A DNA stretch of 64,000 nt from Actinomadura chibensis NBRC 106107 (GCF_001552135.1 NZ_BCQP01000027.1:121315-185314); one strand, 5' to 3'; positions 42,080 through 50,733 are shown, counted from the first letter of the stretch. Notes: generated by a model not told the origin, from the sequence alone. Program-made: numbers and translations.

Positions 42080-42892
42080 TCAGCGCAGGCCGGCGAAGAG
42101 GTCGTCCTCGTGGTCGGGGGCCTCGACGCGGCAGAAGCGCCGGACGAACGCCTCCCGCGAGAACGCCATGTGCTGCAGCTCCTCCGGCATCTTCAGGAAG
42201 AAGATGTTCTCGCCCTGGCTGGCGTGCGCCTCCAGCGCCTTGCGCTTGGCCTCCACGTGCGCGGACACGTCCAGGACGCTCGTGACCAGCTCGTCGGGGG
42301 TGCCGAAGTCGTCCGGCGGCTCGAAGCCGATCTCCACGCCGGCCGCCTCCGCCGCCTCGAACATCCGCCGGATACCGGAGCGCGGCATGGCCGTGTAGTA
42401 CAGCTTGTCGGGTATCCCGGTGCGCTCGGCGGCGGCCAGCGCGACGCGGTGCGCCTGGATGTGGTCGGGGTGCCCGTACCCGCCGTTCTCGTCATAGGTC
42501 ACGACGACCTGCGGCCGGTAACGCTCCATCAGCTCGGCGAGGCGCCCGGCGGACTCGTCCAGCGGGATGTTCGCGAACGCCCGCGGGTCGTCGTTGGTGG
42601 ACCAGCCGACCATGCCCGAGTCGCGGTACCCGAGCAGTTCGAGATGGGCGATGTCGAGCAGGCCCACCGACTCGCGCAGCTCGGCGAGGCGCCGCGCCGC
42701 GACCCCGGCGGCGTCGTGCCCCGGGTCGCCCGGCTTCAGCCCGCCCGAGTCGTCGCCCTGCTCGCCGTTCGTGCAGGTCACAAGGACGGTGCGAATGCCC
42801 TCGGCGGCGCTGCGGGCGAGCAGGCCGCCGGTCCCGAGGACCTCGTCGTCGGGGTGGGCGTGGACCGCCATCAGGGTTCGTTCGCTCGTCAT
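42080..42892 (-). CDS. PIG-L (LmbE) family deacetylase, Mca/MshB-like
   Basis: 270 residues. Zinc ligands are expected in MAVHAHPDDEVLGTGG (AHPDDE) and in the third His of GYGHPDHIQAHRVAL; the catalytic Asp is in AHPDDE. Family members in actinomycetes deacetylate GlcNAc-inositol in mycothiol synthesis (MshB) or cleave mycothiol conjugates (Mca). The sequence CTNGEQGDDSGG and the length are compatible with Mca-like enzymes, yet I cannot decide between Mca and another PIG-L hydrolase. GAGGAG lies about 7 nt upstream of the ATG. Confidence 0.88.
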   Translation of the reverse strand: MTSERTLMAVHAHPDDEVLGTGGLLARSAAEGIRTVLVTCTNGEQGDDSGGLKPGDPGHDAAGVAARRLAELRESVGLLDIAHLELLGYRDSGMVGWSTNDDPRAFANIPLDESAGRLAELMERYRPQVVVTYDENGGYGHPDHIQAHRVALAAAERTGIPDKLYYTAMPRSGIRRMFEAAEAAGVEIGFEPPDDFGTPDELVTSVLDVSAHVEAKRKALEAHASQGENIFFLKMPEELQHMAFSREAFVRRFCRVEAPDHEDDLFAGLR

Positions 42893-42969
42893 CCGGGCTC
42901 CTCGGAGGGGCTTGCTCGTCCGGCGGTCCACCCTACGTCGCGCCGCCGACAATCGATCATGTCCGCCGG

Positions 42970-43824
42970 TCACGTCTGGGACGTGGACTCCGTCTCCGAC
43001 AGGTCGGCCACGGTCAGCGGGTGCGCGGGCGCGTCGAACGGGTGCAGCGAGGACGCCGCCGGGCCCGCCACGACGAGCAGCTCGCCGGGGTCGAGGAGCC
43101 GCCAGCCCGGGTCGTCGTCGAGGCGCTCGCTGGCGAGGACGCAGGCGGGCGCGGGCTCCCGGTGCGCGGCGACCTGGACGGCGCCGGGCTCGCGGCCCGC
43201 GCCGAGGTGCCGGGGCGAGTCCGGCTCGCGCAGCTCGGACCGCAGCACCCACAGCTCGTGCGCGGCGGGGTAGCGCAGCGCCCAGATCCGTCCCGCCTCG
43301 GCCAGCAGGACGTTCAGCGCGAACACCGGGAGCTCCGCGGCGATCCGCCGGACGGCCGAGACCAACCCGGACGTGGTGTCGCCGCGCCGCCTGATCTCCG
43401 CCGTGACGTAGGCGAACACGAGCTCGGAGTCGGTCTGGCCCCGGACCCGCGCGCGGTCCACGTCGGTGAGCCAGGAATCGAGGACGTCGAGCCCCCGCAC
43501 CACGCCGTTGTGCGCGAAAAGGCGGTCGTCCATGACGAACGGGTGCGAATTGTGGACGTCGGGCGCTCCCGTGGAGGCGTACCGGACGTGCGACACGAAC
43601 GTGTGCGACGCGACCGAGCGCGCCTCGGAATTGAAATCCGCGTCCTTGTAGGCCGCCATGGGAGCGCGGTCGCGGACGGGCTCCTCGCCGAGCGAGAACC
43701 AGCCGAGGCCCGTCCCGTCGGGCATGCGGCGGCTCTGCGCGCTGAGGCTGTCGGGGGCGTCCACCAGCCAGAACGTCGCGTGGGCGCGGGGCCCGCCGGT
43801 CGTCATCCCGAACAGTCGGCACAT
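42970..43824 (-). CDS. Class II glutamine amidotransferase (short paralog)
   Basis: 284 residues, paralogous to the amidotransferase at 20071-21258. Cys2 in MCRLFGM is the Ntn nucleophile; further blocks are GTGLGWFSLGEEPV, SHVRYASTG, SHPFVMDDRLFAHNGVVRG and TDSELVFAYVTAEIRRRGDTT. It has the normal length and lacks the repeat insert, serving as the reference for the longer copy. EgtC-like enzymes act in ergothioneine synthesis, but no other egt gene is near. The gene starts 93 bp from the divergent HAD gene. Confidence 0.93.
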   Translation of the reverse strand: MCRLFGMTTGGPRAHATFWLVDAPDSLSAQSRRMPDGTGLGWFSLGEEPVRDRAPMAAYKDADFNSEARSVASHTFVSHVRYASTGAPDVHNSHPFVMDDRLFAHNGVVRGLDVLDSWLTDVDRARVRGQTDSELVFAYVTAEIRRRGDTTSGLVSAVRRIAAELPVFALNVLLAEAGRIWALRYPAAHELWVLRSELREPDSPRHLGAGREPGAVQVAAHREPAPACVLASERLDDDPGWRLLDPGELLVVAGPAASSLHPFDAPAHPLTVADLSETESTSQT

Positions 43825-43916
43825 GTCCGGACGATGCCCCGGCGGACGCCGACTATTACTCCCGCCCGCGAAAATCGGCCTTCGACGGCGGGGCCCGGAT
43901 GTCGTACGGTCCGGGT

Positions 43917-44417
43917 ATGGGGTCGCCGGTGATTCTGCTCGACGTGGACGGGGTTCTCAATCCATTTGAAAGGCCGCACCGCGGTTACAGGCGGCACAGG
44001 TGCTCGCCGAACGGCATGACGTTCAAACTCTGGCTCAACGCGGCGCACGGCCCGGCGCTGCTCGGCCTGGCCGAGTCGTCGGGCGCGGAGCTGGCGTGGG
44101 CGAGCTACTGGTGCGACAACGCCAACGTGTGGATCTCCCCGCGGATCGGGCTGCCGGAGCTGCCGTTCGTCCCGATCCCGCGGTTCCCGGGGGTCGACGA
44201 GGGGCGGACGCTCGGCGCGTGGAAGGCCCGGCACGTCGCCGCGTGGACGGAGGGCCGCCCGTTCGTCTGGTTCGAGGACGAGCCCGACGCGACCGCCCGC
44301 ATCGCGGCCGAACCGGACGTGGCCGACCACCTCCTCGTGGAGATCGACCCGCTCACCGGCCTGACCGACGAGCACATCGAGGCCGCCGCCGGGTGGCTGC
44401 GCGCCCTCCAGCGGTGA
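43917..44417 (+). CDS. HAD-like protein (HAD_SAK-type)
   Basis: 166 residues. The N-terminus VILLDVDGVLNPFE has the DxDGVLN HAD motif I, with the nucleophilic Asp and acid/base Asp; PFVWFEDEPDA near residue 120 supplies the last acidic motif. The middle ASYWCDNANVW replaces the usual motif II. This matches small actinobacterial HAD-domain proteins of the Swiss-army-knife (SAK) RNA-repair-related group, of unknown activity. A start 18 bp earlier (MSYGPG) is possible. It ends at a strong convergent terminator. Confidence 0.75.
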   Translation: MGSPVILLDVDGVLNPFERPHRGYRRHRCSPNGMTFKLWLNAAHGPALLGLAESSGAELAWASYWCDNANVWISPRIGLPELPFVPIPRFPGVDEGRTLGAWKARHVAAWTEGRPFVWFEDEPDATARIAAEPDVADHLLVEIDPLTGLTDEHIEAAAGWLRALQR

Positions 44418-44431
44418 CGCGGAGCGCGGCC

Positions 44432-44462
44432 GGGGCCCGCGGCTGCGAACGCCGCGGGCCCC
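44432..44462. terminator. Bidirectional terminator between HAD and HNH genes
   Basis: A perfect 12-bp stem, GGGGCCCGCGGC and complement, with a 7-nt loop, fills the 52-bp gap between the two convergent genes. It is positioned to end both transcripts. Confidence 0.88.
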
Positions 44463-44469
44463 GCCCGGG

Positions 44470-45123
44470 TCAGCAGGTGGCCAGCAGCCGTTCGAGCGCC
44501 GTCTTCTCCGCGGCGTCGAGGGTCAGCGCGTAGCGGTACTTCACGTCGATCCACGACCTGGCGTACATGCAGCGGAACGAGGCCAGCGGCGGCGTCCACT
44601 GGGCCGGGTCCTTGTCGCCCTTGGCCTGGTTGACGTTGTCGGTGACCGCCCACAGCTGCGAGCTCGTCAGGTCGTTGGCGAACTGGCGGCGGCGCGCGGT
44701 CGTCCAGGTGTCGGCGCCCGACCGCCACGCCTGCGCCAGCGGGACCATGTGGTCGATGTCGAGGTCGTCGCGGTGGGTCCAGGTCGCCCCGTCGTAGGGG
44801 CTGCGCCAGGTGCCCGAGACGGCCTGGCATTCGGAGTTGACCTGGACGTTCTCGCCGTCCCGTTTCAGGACGACTTCCCGGGTGTTGCAATTGTTGCCCT
44901 GGTTGATCCAGTGCGGGAATTTCTCGCGGGTATATCCGTCCATCGACCCTTCGGCGCGGACGGTCAGGGCGGCGAGGTGCTGGGCCGCGACGCTCGCGTC
45001 CGGCGGTGGCGGCGGCGCGGCCACGAAGGCGGTTTCGGCGGCGGTTTCGGCGGCCGCGGCGGGCGCGACCAGGGCCGCGATGAACAGAGAGACGGCGGTG
45101 ACGGCGATCCCCGTGCGTTTCAC
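44470..45123 (-). CDS. Secreted HNH endonuclease family protein (DUF1524-like)
   Basis: 217 residues with a signal peptide (VKRTGIAVTAVSLFIAALVAPAAAA). The nuclease core is DLDIDHMVPLAQAWRSGADTW, the D-H-x-x-P pattern of DUF1524/GmrSD-C HNH nucleases, followed by ARRRQFANDL and later NQAKGDKDPAQW, with the Asn and Lys expected. Two Cys pairs may form disulfides, consistent with export. It probably degrades extracellular nucleic acid. GTG 45123 is preferred to ATG 45150 because AAGGAG is 6 nt upstream. It ends at the terminator 44432-44462. Confidence 0.9.
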   Translation of the reverse strand: MKRTGIAVTAVSLFIAALVAPAAAAETAAETAFVAAPPPPPDASVAAQHLAALTVRAEGSMDGYTREKFPHWINQGNNCNTREVVLKRDGENVQVNSECQAVSGTWRSPYDGATWTHRDDLDIDHMVPLAQAWRSGADTWTTARRRQFANDLTSSQLWAVTDNVNQAKGDKDPAQWTPPLASFRCMYARSWIDVKYRYALTLDAAEKTALERLLATC

Positions 45124-45215
45124 GGGAAGCTCCTTTTCGCTCGGGAGCATAAACGCCGTCAGTCTCGAATAAGCGGATCAAATTGAAGATCATGATCAGG
45201 TCATGGGTCAGGTCG

Positions 45216-45254
45216 CATTCGTCCAAGACACCTCCTCGGGCCCGCCCGTAACGT
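45216..45254 (+). promoter_or_regulatory. CAAGAC-type promoter element upstream of the O-methyltransferase
   Basis: CATTCGTCCAAGAC (45216-45229) is an exact copy of the element at 39557-39570. TAACGT, a -10-like hexamer, starts 19 bp after it (45249-45254), and the GTG start codon lies 61 bp after its end. Confidence 0.6.
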
Positions 45255-45290
45255 CGCGGAAGCCAACGAAACCGAGGAAGGGAGCCATTC

Positions 45291-46310
45291 GTGGCACAGA
45301 CACCGTCGAGGTCGCCGCTGCTGGACCTCGCGTTCGGCTACATGCCGGCGCAGCTCCTCCACACCGCAGCCGAGATCGGCGTCGCCGACGCCCTGTCCGC
45401 CGGGCCGCGCTCCAGCGCGGAGCTGGCGGCGGACACCGGGACCCACGCGCCGTCCCTGTACCGGCTGCTGCGCGGCCTCGCCGGGCTCGGCGTCGTCGAG
45501 CAGCGGGAGCGCGACCTCTTCGCCCTCACCGCCGAGGGGCGGCGGCTGCGCGCCGACGACCCCGACTCGGTCCGCTCACTGATCCGGCTGTTCTGCGGAC
45601 CCGACGTCTGGCGGACGTGGGGCGACATGCCCGAGACCCTGCGCACCGGCGAATACGCGTGGAAACGCGTCACCGGAATGACGCCGTTCGAGTTCTTCCA
45701 GAAGAACAGTGAGTTGTCCGAGACGTTCAACGCGGCGATGGCGGAGCACACGCGGGCCGTCGCGCCGGACATCGTCGCGGCCCACGACTTCGGCCGCTAC
45801 CGGACGGTCGCCGACCTCGGCGGCGGCGACGGCACCCTCATCGCCGCGATCCTGCGCGCGAACCCGGAGGTGCGCGGCGTCCTGTTCGACCTGCCGCCCG
45901 GCCTCGCCGGTGCGGCCGGGAACCTCGGCGGCGCCGCCGACCGGATCGAGATCGTGGCGGGCGACTTCTTCGAGTCCGTCCCCGAGGGCGCGGACGCCTA
46001 CGTCCTGAAGAGCGTGATCCACGACTGGGACGACGCGAGGGCCGCCGCGATCCTGCGGACCTGCCGCGCCGCGATGCGCCCGGACGCGCGGCTGCTCGTG
46101 CTGGAGCAGGTCATGCCGGAGATCGTCACCGCGGAGACGCAGGGCGTCGTGCGCAACGACCTCAACATGCTCGTCTCGACCGGCGGCCGGGAGCGGACCG
46201 AGGCCGAGTTCCGCGCCCTGCTGGACGGCGCCGGGTTCGCGACCGTCTGGCTCACCGGACCGCTGCCGCCCGCCGGGTACCACGTCATCGAGGCGCGGCC
46301 CGCCGGGTGA
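45291..46310 (+). CDS. SAM-dependent O-methyltransferase (acetylserotonin/PKS type)
   Basis: 339 residues with a GTG start. The N-terminal winged-helix dimerisation domain is PAQLLHTAAEIGVADAL then SLYRLLRGLAGLGVVEQ; the SAM site has VADLGGGDGTLIAAIL, the acidic VLFDLPPGLA and GDFFESVPEGADAYVLKSVIHDWDD. The catalytic His is in HDWDD near residue 244. It methylates a hydroxyl of a small aromatic or polyketide-like molecule; no biosynthetic cluster accompanies it. The CAAGAC promoter element suggests it is induced together with the VOC and DinB-like genes. Confidence 0.92.
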   Translation: MAQTPSRSPLLDLAFGYMPAQLLHTAAEIGVADALSAGPRSSAELAADTGTHAPSLYRLLRGLAGLGVVEQRERDLFALTAEGRRLRADDPDSVRSLIRLFCGPDVWRTWGDMPETLRTGEYAWKRVTGMTPFEFFQKNSELSETFNAAMAEHTRAVAPDIVAAHDFGRYRTVADLGGGDGTLIAAILRANPEVRGVLFDLPPGLAGAAGNLGGAADRIEIVAGDFFESVPEGADAYVLKSVIHDWDDARAAAILRTCRAAMRPDARLLVLEQVMPEIVTAETQGVVRNDLNMLVSTGGRERTEAEFRALLDGAGFATVWLTGPLPPAGYHVIEARPAG

Positions 46311-46313
46311 CCG

Positions 46314-47006
46314 TCAGTTGCGCGTCCAGTCGGGCTGGACGAAGTCGGCGACCCGCGCCCGCCGTCCGAGCAGCACCACCTCGCGGAACTGCCACAGCAT
46401 CGCCCCGGTCGGGGCGTGGACGCGCCAGTCGGGACCGAGCCGCATCTGCAGCAGGCGGCCGCCGTCCGGCTGCGGCACCCACCGCGGCGTGTCGTCGGCG
46501 GCGAGCCTGCGCAGGCTCACGTGGTGGACGGAGTGGACCTCGTCCGCGCTCGGCGCCAGCGGGCCCGGATCGTCCAGCGCCAGCACGACCGGCGTGATCG
46601 CGAAGCCGGACGTGGCGGGGAAGTCGTCGAGCCGTCCGAGCACGTCGCCCGGCCCGGCGGCGAGGCCGATCTCCTCGCGCAGCTCCCGCAGCGCGGCCTC
46701 CTCGGGCGTCTCGCCGTCTTCGAGCCCGCCGCCGGGCAGGCCCCACTGCCCGGCGTTGCGGCCCCGGTACGCGCGCCTGATCAGGATCACCGACGGGACG
46801 CCCGCGTGCTCCACCGCGCACAGCACGACCCCGGCGCGGCGCAGCCCGGGCGCGTCCGGGACGGTCGTGTGCGCGAACGCGCCGAGCCGCGCGGCGGCGA
46901 GCGCGCGGAACGCGCCGAGATCGTCGAACGGGCCGGGACCGTCGGAGGGGCCGGGATCGTCGGACGGGCCGGGGGCGTCCGGGGGGCCGAGGGGGGCGTC
47001 CGTCAT
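46314..47006 (-). CDS. NUDIX hydrolase
   Basis: 230 residues. The Nudix box is GGGLEDGETPEEAALRELRE followed by EIGL, giving the G-x5-E-x7-REUxEExGU pattern that binds the metal-diphosphate. ILIRRAYRGRNAGQWGLPGG suits CoA- or NDP-type pyrophosphatases (NUDT7/8-like). An acidic, Pro/Asp/Gly-rich N-terminal tail of about 35 residues is extra. It overlaps the AraC stop by 4 bp (ATGA), so it is the second gene of an araC-nudix operon. Confidence 0.92.
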   Translation of the reverse strand: MTDAPLGPPDAPGPSDDPGPSDGPGPFDDLGAFRALAAARLGAFAHTTVPDAPGLRRAGVVLCAVEHAGVPSVILIRRAYRGRNAGQWGLPGGGLEDGETPEEAALRELREEIGLAAGPGDVLGRLDDFPATSGFAITPVVLALDDPGPLAPSADEVHSVHHVSLRRLAADDTPRWVPQPDGGRLLQMRLGPDWRVHAPTGAMLWQFREVVLLGRRARVADFVQPDWTRN

Positions 47007-47842
47007 GCGTCGATACTGCCAGGGCCGCTTTCGCGCGCGTACCTCGCGGGGGACGTCCCGACCGCCGCCGTGAAGTCGCGGACGAAGTGCGCTTGGTCGG
47101 CGTAGCCCAGTTCGGCCGCCAGCGCCGCCCAGTCGGGCGGCGACCCGGACGCGGCCCGCTCGGCGGCCTCCTGCATCCGGAACCGGCGGATCACCCACTT
47201 CGGGCCGACGCCCACGTACTCGCGGAACAGCCGCTGCAGGGTGCGGGCGCTCAGCCCCGCGTCCGCGGCGAGCCGGTCCACCCGGACGAGGCCCGGCGAC
47301 GCCGCGATCCGCTCCACGATCCCCGCCGCCCGCTCGATGGCCGGGTCGGGCTCCGGCCGCAGCCCGATCAGGAACGACGCCAGCCGCGCGACGGCCGCGC
47401 CGTCGTCGGCGGTCGCGAAGACCTCCTCGGCGAGCGCCCGGCCGGGCGCGCCGAACACCTCCTCCACCCCGGCGAACCGGCCGGTCAGCGCGGCGACCGG
47501 GCCGCCCGCGAACGGCCGGAACCCGCCCGGCCGGAACGCCGCGCCGACCACCCGGCCCTCGCCCGCGATCTCCTCGGTGAAGTCGTCGCGGACCACGCCG
47601 ACGACGCGGGCCCGGGTCGTCCCGGACGTCAGGTAGCTCGTGAACGTCACATGCACCGACGGCCGCGTGAGCACCTGCTGGCGGTGCGGCGGACGCCCGC
47701 GCAGGTCCCAGCGCAGCACCCAGAGGTGCGCCACGAACGGGGCCAGCTCCGGCGGCGGCGCGATCCGCTCGACCCGGAAGCTGTCGAGGGCCGTCCGCGG
47801 GCGCAGGATGCCCCGCGTCCCGTCGGGTAGGGGACGTCCCAT
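47003..47842 (-). CDS. AraC-family regulator with DUF6597-like N-terminus
   Basis: 279 residues. The C-terminal AraC HTH pair is IAASPGLVRVDRLAADAGLSARTLQRLFREYVGVGPKW and WAALAAELGYADQAHFVRDF. The N-terminal domain (PPPELAPFVAHLWVLRWDLRG, and VVGVVRDDFTEEIAGEGRVVGAAFRPGGFRPF) is of the sort found in small-molecule-sensing AraC regulators. It diverges from a TIGR03086 gene across 112 bp that contain the CAAGAC-type element, so it is the prime candidate for the factor binding that element and its relatives at 39557 and 45216. Confidence 0.92.
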   Translation of the reverse strand: MGRPLPDGTRGILRPRTALDSFRVERIAPPPELAPFVAHLWVLRWDLRGRPPHRQQVLTRPSVHVTFTSYLTSGTTRARVVGVVRDDFTEEIAGEGRVVGAAFRPGGFRPFAGGPVAALTGRFAGVEEVFGAPGRALAEEVFATADDGAAVARLASFLIGLRPEPDPAIERAAGIVERIAASPGLVRVDRLAADAGLSARTLQRLFREYVGVGPKWVIRRFRMQEAAERAASGSPPDWAALAAELGYADQAHFVRDFTAAVGTSPARYARESGPGSIDA

Positions 47843-47877
47843 CGCCCCAGGCTAAGCGGCCCCTGCCGGTGCGATGT

Positions 47878-47917
47878 CGCGTTTTTTCAAGACGCGCGGC
47901 CGGGTCCCGCCTAGCGT
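47878..47917 (+). promoter_or_regulatory. CAAGAC-type promoter element between araC and the DinB-like gene
   Basis: The block CGTTTTTTCAAGAC (ending 47893) matches the consensus CRTTYKTYCAAGAC of the two other sites. TAGCGT (47912-47917) follows 18 bp later as a -10-like hexamer and ATG 47955 lies 61 bp after the motif. Its presence in the araC divergent region suggests autoregulation. Confidence 0.5.
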
Positions 47918-47954
47918 TGGCGACGTGTTCGAACGGATGAGCGAGGAAAGCGTG

Positions 47955-48533
47955 ATGGATATCCGGAACCAGATGGTCCCCGCCGCCGAGGCCGCGGCGA
48001 AGATCGTCCTGGAGACGCCGGAGGATCGGCTGGACGCGCCGACCCCGTGCGCCGACTGGGACGTGCGCGCCCTGGTCAACCACATGATCTTCTGGTCCAT
48101 CCGGGGCGAGACGGCGGCGCGCAGGCAGCCGCCCGCCGGACCGGGGGAGGACCACGACTTCACCGCCGAGCCCGGCTGGGGAGAGCGGTTCGCCGAGCAG
48201 GCCCGCCGGACCGCCGAGGCGTGGCAGGACCCGGCGGCGTGGGAGGGCAACACGAGTCTCACCGGTAACAAGGAGGGCATGCCCGCCGCGTTCATCGCCG
48301 GGATCCTCTTCGGGGAGTGCGTCGTGCACGGCTGGGACCTCGCCGTCGCCACCGGCCGCGAGCCGTCGTTCCCGCCCGCCGTCGTGGACGCGGCGTGGGA
48401 GCAGATCGTCCCGGCGGCGGAGATGAGCCGCCAGTACGGCGTGTTCGGGCCCGAGGTGCCGGTGCCCGCCGACGCGCCCCTGCTCGACCGCGTCCTCGGC
48501 GTGGCGGGCCGCGACCCGCGCTGGAAGCCCTAG
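47955..48533 (+). CDS. TIGR03086-type metal-binding protein (maleylpyruvate isomerase N-terminal-like)
   Basis: 192 residues of the DinB/MDMPI superfamily. The segment PCADWDVRALVNHMIFW, with the first His of the trio, and FGECVVHGWDLAVATG, with the last His, are the TIGR03086 hallmarks. Such proteins are thought to be thiol-dependent isomerases or transferases related to mycothiol use. GAGGAA 8 nt upstream favours ATG 47955; earlier in-frame starts at 47937 or 47925 remain possible. It is divergent from araC and probably under its control. Confidence 0.88.
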   Translation: MDIRNQMVPAAEAAAKIVLETPEDRLDAPTPCADWDVRALVNHMIFWSIRGETAARRQPPAGPGEDHDFTAEPGWGERFAEQARRTAEAWQDPAAWEGNTSLTGNKEGMPAAFIAGILFGECVVHGWDLAVATGREPSFPPAVVDAAWEQIVPAAEMSRQYGVFGPEVPVPADAPLLDRVLGVAGRDPRWKP

Positions 48534-48539
48534 CGGAGC

Positions 48540-48573
48540 CGCGCGGGTCCCGGCGCGAGCGGGGGCCCGCGCG
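48540..48573 (+). terminator. Possible terminator hairpin before gltX
   Basis: CGCGCGGG (48540-48547) can pair with CCCGCGCG (48566-48573) with an 18-nt loop, just after the stop of the DinB-like gene and 15 nt before the gltX start. It could end the upstream transcript or form part of the gltX leader. The long loop weakens it. Confidence 0.35.
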
Positions 48574-48588
48574 CTCTACCCTTGAGGC

Positions 48589-49989
48589 ATGTCTTCGAGC
48601 TCTTCGATCCGCGTCCGGTTCGCCCCGTCCCCGACCGGCATGTTCCATGTCGGCGGCGCCCGCTCGGCGCTGTTCAACTGGGTGATGGCGGTGCAGTCCG
48701 GCGGGACGCTCGTGCTCCGGATCGAGGACACCGACGCCTCCCGCAACAGCCCCGAATGGACCGAGGGCATCATCCGCGCCCTCGCCTGGCTCGGGATCGA
48801 CGGCGAGCAGTACGAGGGCCCCTACTTCCAGTCCGCCAACGCCGACCGGCACGCCGAGGCCGTCCAGACGCTGAAGGACGCGGGCCGCGCCTACTACTGC
48901 GAATGCACCCGCGAGGCCGTCATCGCCCGCACCGGCGACCAGCACAAGGGCTACGACGGCTTCTGCCGCGACCGCGGCCTGGAGCCCGGCCCCGGCCGCG
49001 CCCTGCGCTTCCGCACCCCCGACGAGGGCCAGACCACCGTCGTCGACCTGCTGCGCGGCAAGCCGGTGTTCGAGAACGCCGTCCTGGAGGACTTCGTCAT
49101 CGCCCGCGCGGACGGGTCGGTCACGTTCCTGCTGGCCAACGTGGTCGACGACATGAGCCAGGGCATCACGCACGTGGTCCGCGCCGAGGAGCACCTGTCG
49201 AACGCGCCCAAGCAGCAGCTCCTCTGGGAGGCGCTCGGCGCGGAGCCGCCCGTGTGGGCGCACGTCCCCGTCGTCGTCAACGAGAAGCGGCAGAAGCTGT
49301 CCAAGCGCCGCGACAAGGTCGCGCTGGAGGACTACCAGGCCGAGGGCTACCTCGCCGAGGCCGTGCGCAACTACCTGATGCTGCTCGGCTGGGCCCCGTC
49401 CGGCGACCGCGAGATCGTCCCCTGGGACGTGATCGTCGAGGAGTTCCGGATCGAGGACGTCAACACCTCGCCCGCGTTCTTCGACGAGAAGAAGCTCCGC
49501 GCGTTCAACGGCGAGTACATCCGCGCGCTGCCGGTCGAGAAGTTCATCGCCGAGTGCCTGCCGTTCCTGGAGAAGGCCCCGTTCGACGTCGACGTCGCCG
49601 TGTTCGCCGAGCTGGCGCCGCTGGCGCAGACCCGGGTGGCGCTGCTGTCGGAGATCGTCCCGATGATCGACTTCGCCTTCCTGGACGAGCCGCCGTCCGA
49701 CGAGCAGTCCTGGAACAAGGCCATGAAGGGCCCCGCCGCCGAGATCCTCGCCGCCGCCGAGGCCGCCTACCTGGACGCCCCCTGGCACGCGGACGAGCTG
49801 AAGGACAGGCTGGAGCGCGTCGGCGCCGAGCACGGGCTCAAGCTCGGCAAGACGCAGGCGCCCGTCCGGGTCGCCGTCACCGGCCGCACCGTCGGCCTCC
49901 CGCTGTTCGAGTCGCTGGAGATCCTCGGCCGCGACCGCACCCTCGCCCGCATCGCCACCGCCCGCGCGCGCCTCGCGCAGAGCGGCTGA
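48589..49989 (+). CDS. gltX: Glutamyl-tRNA synthetase
   Basis: Charges tRNA-Glu with glutamate. 466 residues, full length for a bacterial class I GluRS. The first signature is APSPTGMFHVGGARSALFN (HIGH as HVGG), followed by RIEDTDASR, which binds the amino acid. The second signature is EKRQKLSKRRDKVAL (KMSKS as KLSKR). The anticodon-binding domain occupies residues about 320-460. In many actinobacteria it is followed by tRNA genes; here a response regulator converges instead. No close T-box or other leader element was seen. Confidence 0.97.
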   Translation: MSSSSSIRVRFAPSPTGMFHVGGARSALFNWVMAVQSGGTLVLRIEDTDASRNSPEWTEGIIRALAWLGIDGEQYEGPYFQSANADRHAEAVQTLKDAGRAYYCECTREAVIARTGDQHKGYDGFCRDRGLEPGPGRALRFRTPDEGQTTVVDLLRGKPVFENAVLEDFVIARADGSVTFLLANVVDDMSQGITHVVRAEEHLSNAPKQQLLWEALGAEPPVWAHVPVVVNEKRQKLSKRRDKVALEDYQAEGYLAEAVRNYLMLLGWAPSGDREIVPWDVIVEEFRIEDVNTSPAFFDEKKLRAFNGEYIRALPVEKFIAECLPFLEKAPFDVDVAVFAELAPLAQTRVALLSEIVPMIDFAFLDEPPSDEQSWNKAMKGPAAEILAAAEAAYLDAPWHADELKDRLERVGAEHGLKLGKTQAPVRVAVTGRTVGLPLFESLEILGRDRTLARIATARARLAQSG

Positions 49990-50005
49990 TCAGGACGCCG
50001 CCGGG

Positions 50006-50653
50006 TCAGGACGCCGCCGGGTCCTCGCCGTCGAGGGCCCGGCGCAGGTCGGCCAGGCGGCGGTCCAGCTCGGCGAAGTCGTCGCGCAGCGTGATGGGGA
50101 CGCGCTTGCCGACCAGCTCCGCCTGCTCCTCCAGCGAGACGAGCCGGTCGGTGATCCGCCGGCCGGCCTGCGGGTCGTCCAGCGGGCGCGCCCGCAGCAG
50201 CGTCGCCTGCTCGCGCAGGAGCGCGGCCTGCTCGCGCAGCAGGGTCGTCTGGTCGCGAAGCTGCTTGTTCTTGTTGTGCAGCTCCACGAACACCGACACC
50301 TTCGCGCGCAGCACCCACGGGTCGAACGGTTTGGAGATGAAGTCGACCGCGCCCGCCGCGTACCCGCGGAACGCGTAGTCGGGGTCGCTGTTCACCGCGG
50401 TCAGGAAGATGATCGGCAGGTCCCGGGTCTTCTTGCGGCGCTTGATGTCGCGGGCCGTCTCGAACCCGTCCATCCCCGGCATGACGACGTCCAGCAGGAT
50501 GACCGCGTACTCGTCGGTGAGGAGCGCCTTCAGCGCCTCCTCGCCGGACCGGGCCCGGACGAGATCCTGGTCGAGCGAGCTGAGGATCGCCTCCAGCGCG
50601 ATCAGGTTCTCCTCCCGGTCGTCCACGAGCAGGATCTTGGCCTTGTCGTCCAC
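50006..50653 (-). CDS. osaB: OsaB-like response regulator (receiver plus coiled coil)
   Basis: 215 residues. The receiver domain (residues 1-125) has DDREEN acidic residues, the phospho-acceptor in VILLDVVMPGMDG and the Lys in FISKPFDPW. The remainder is a coiled coil of LREQAALL-type heptads, with no DNA-binding domain. This layout and its place beside a giant poly-HAMP hybrid kinase match OsaB of Streptomyces osmoadaptation. The gene is downstream of the kinase by 80 bp on the same strand. It probably acts by protein-protein contact. Symbol given by synteny and architecture. Confidence 0.88.
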   Translation of the reverse strand: MDDKAKILLVDDREENLIALEAILSSLDQDLVRARSGEEALKALLTDEYAVILLDVVMPGMDGFETARDIKRRKKTRDLPIIFLTAVNSDPDYAFRGYAAGAVDFISKPFDPWVLRAKVSVFVELHNKNKQLRDQTTLLREQAALLREQATLLRARPLDDPQAGRRITDRLVSLEEQAELVGKRVPITLRDDFAELDRRLADLRRALDGEDPAAS

Positions 50654-50733
50654 GCGCCCTCTCTCCGATCCGGTCCCCGCCGCCTGCCGCGCCGGCGCGC
50701 ACGGCGGCCCCGCCTGCCAGGCGACTCCTCCCC

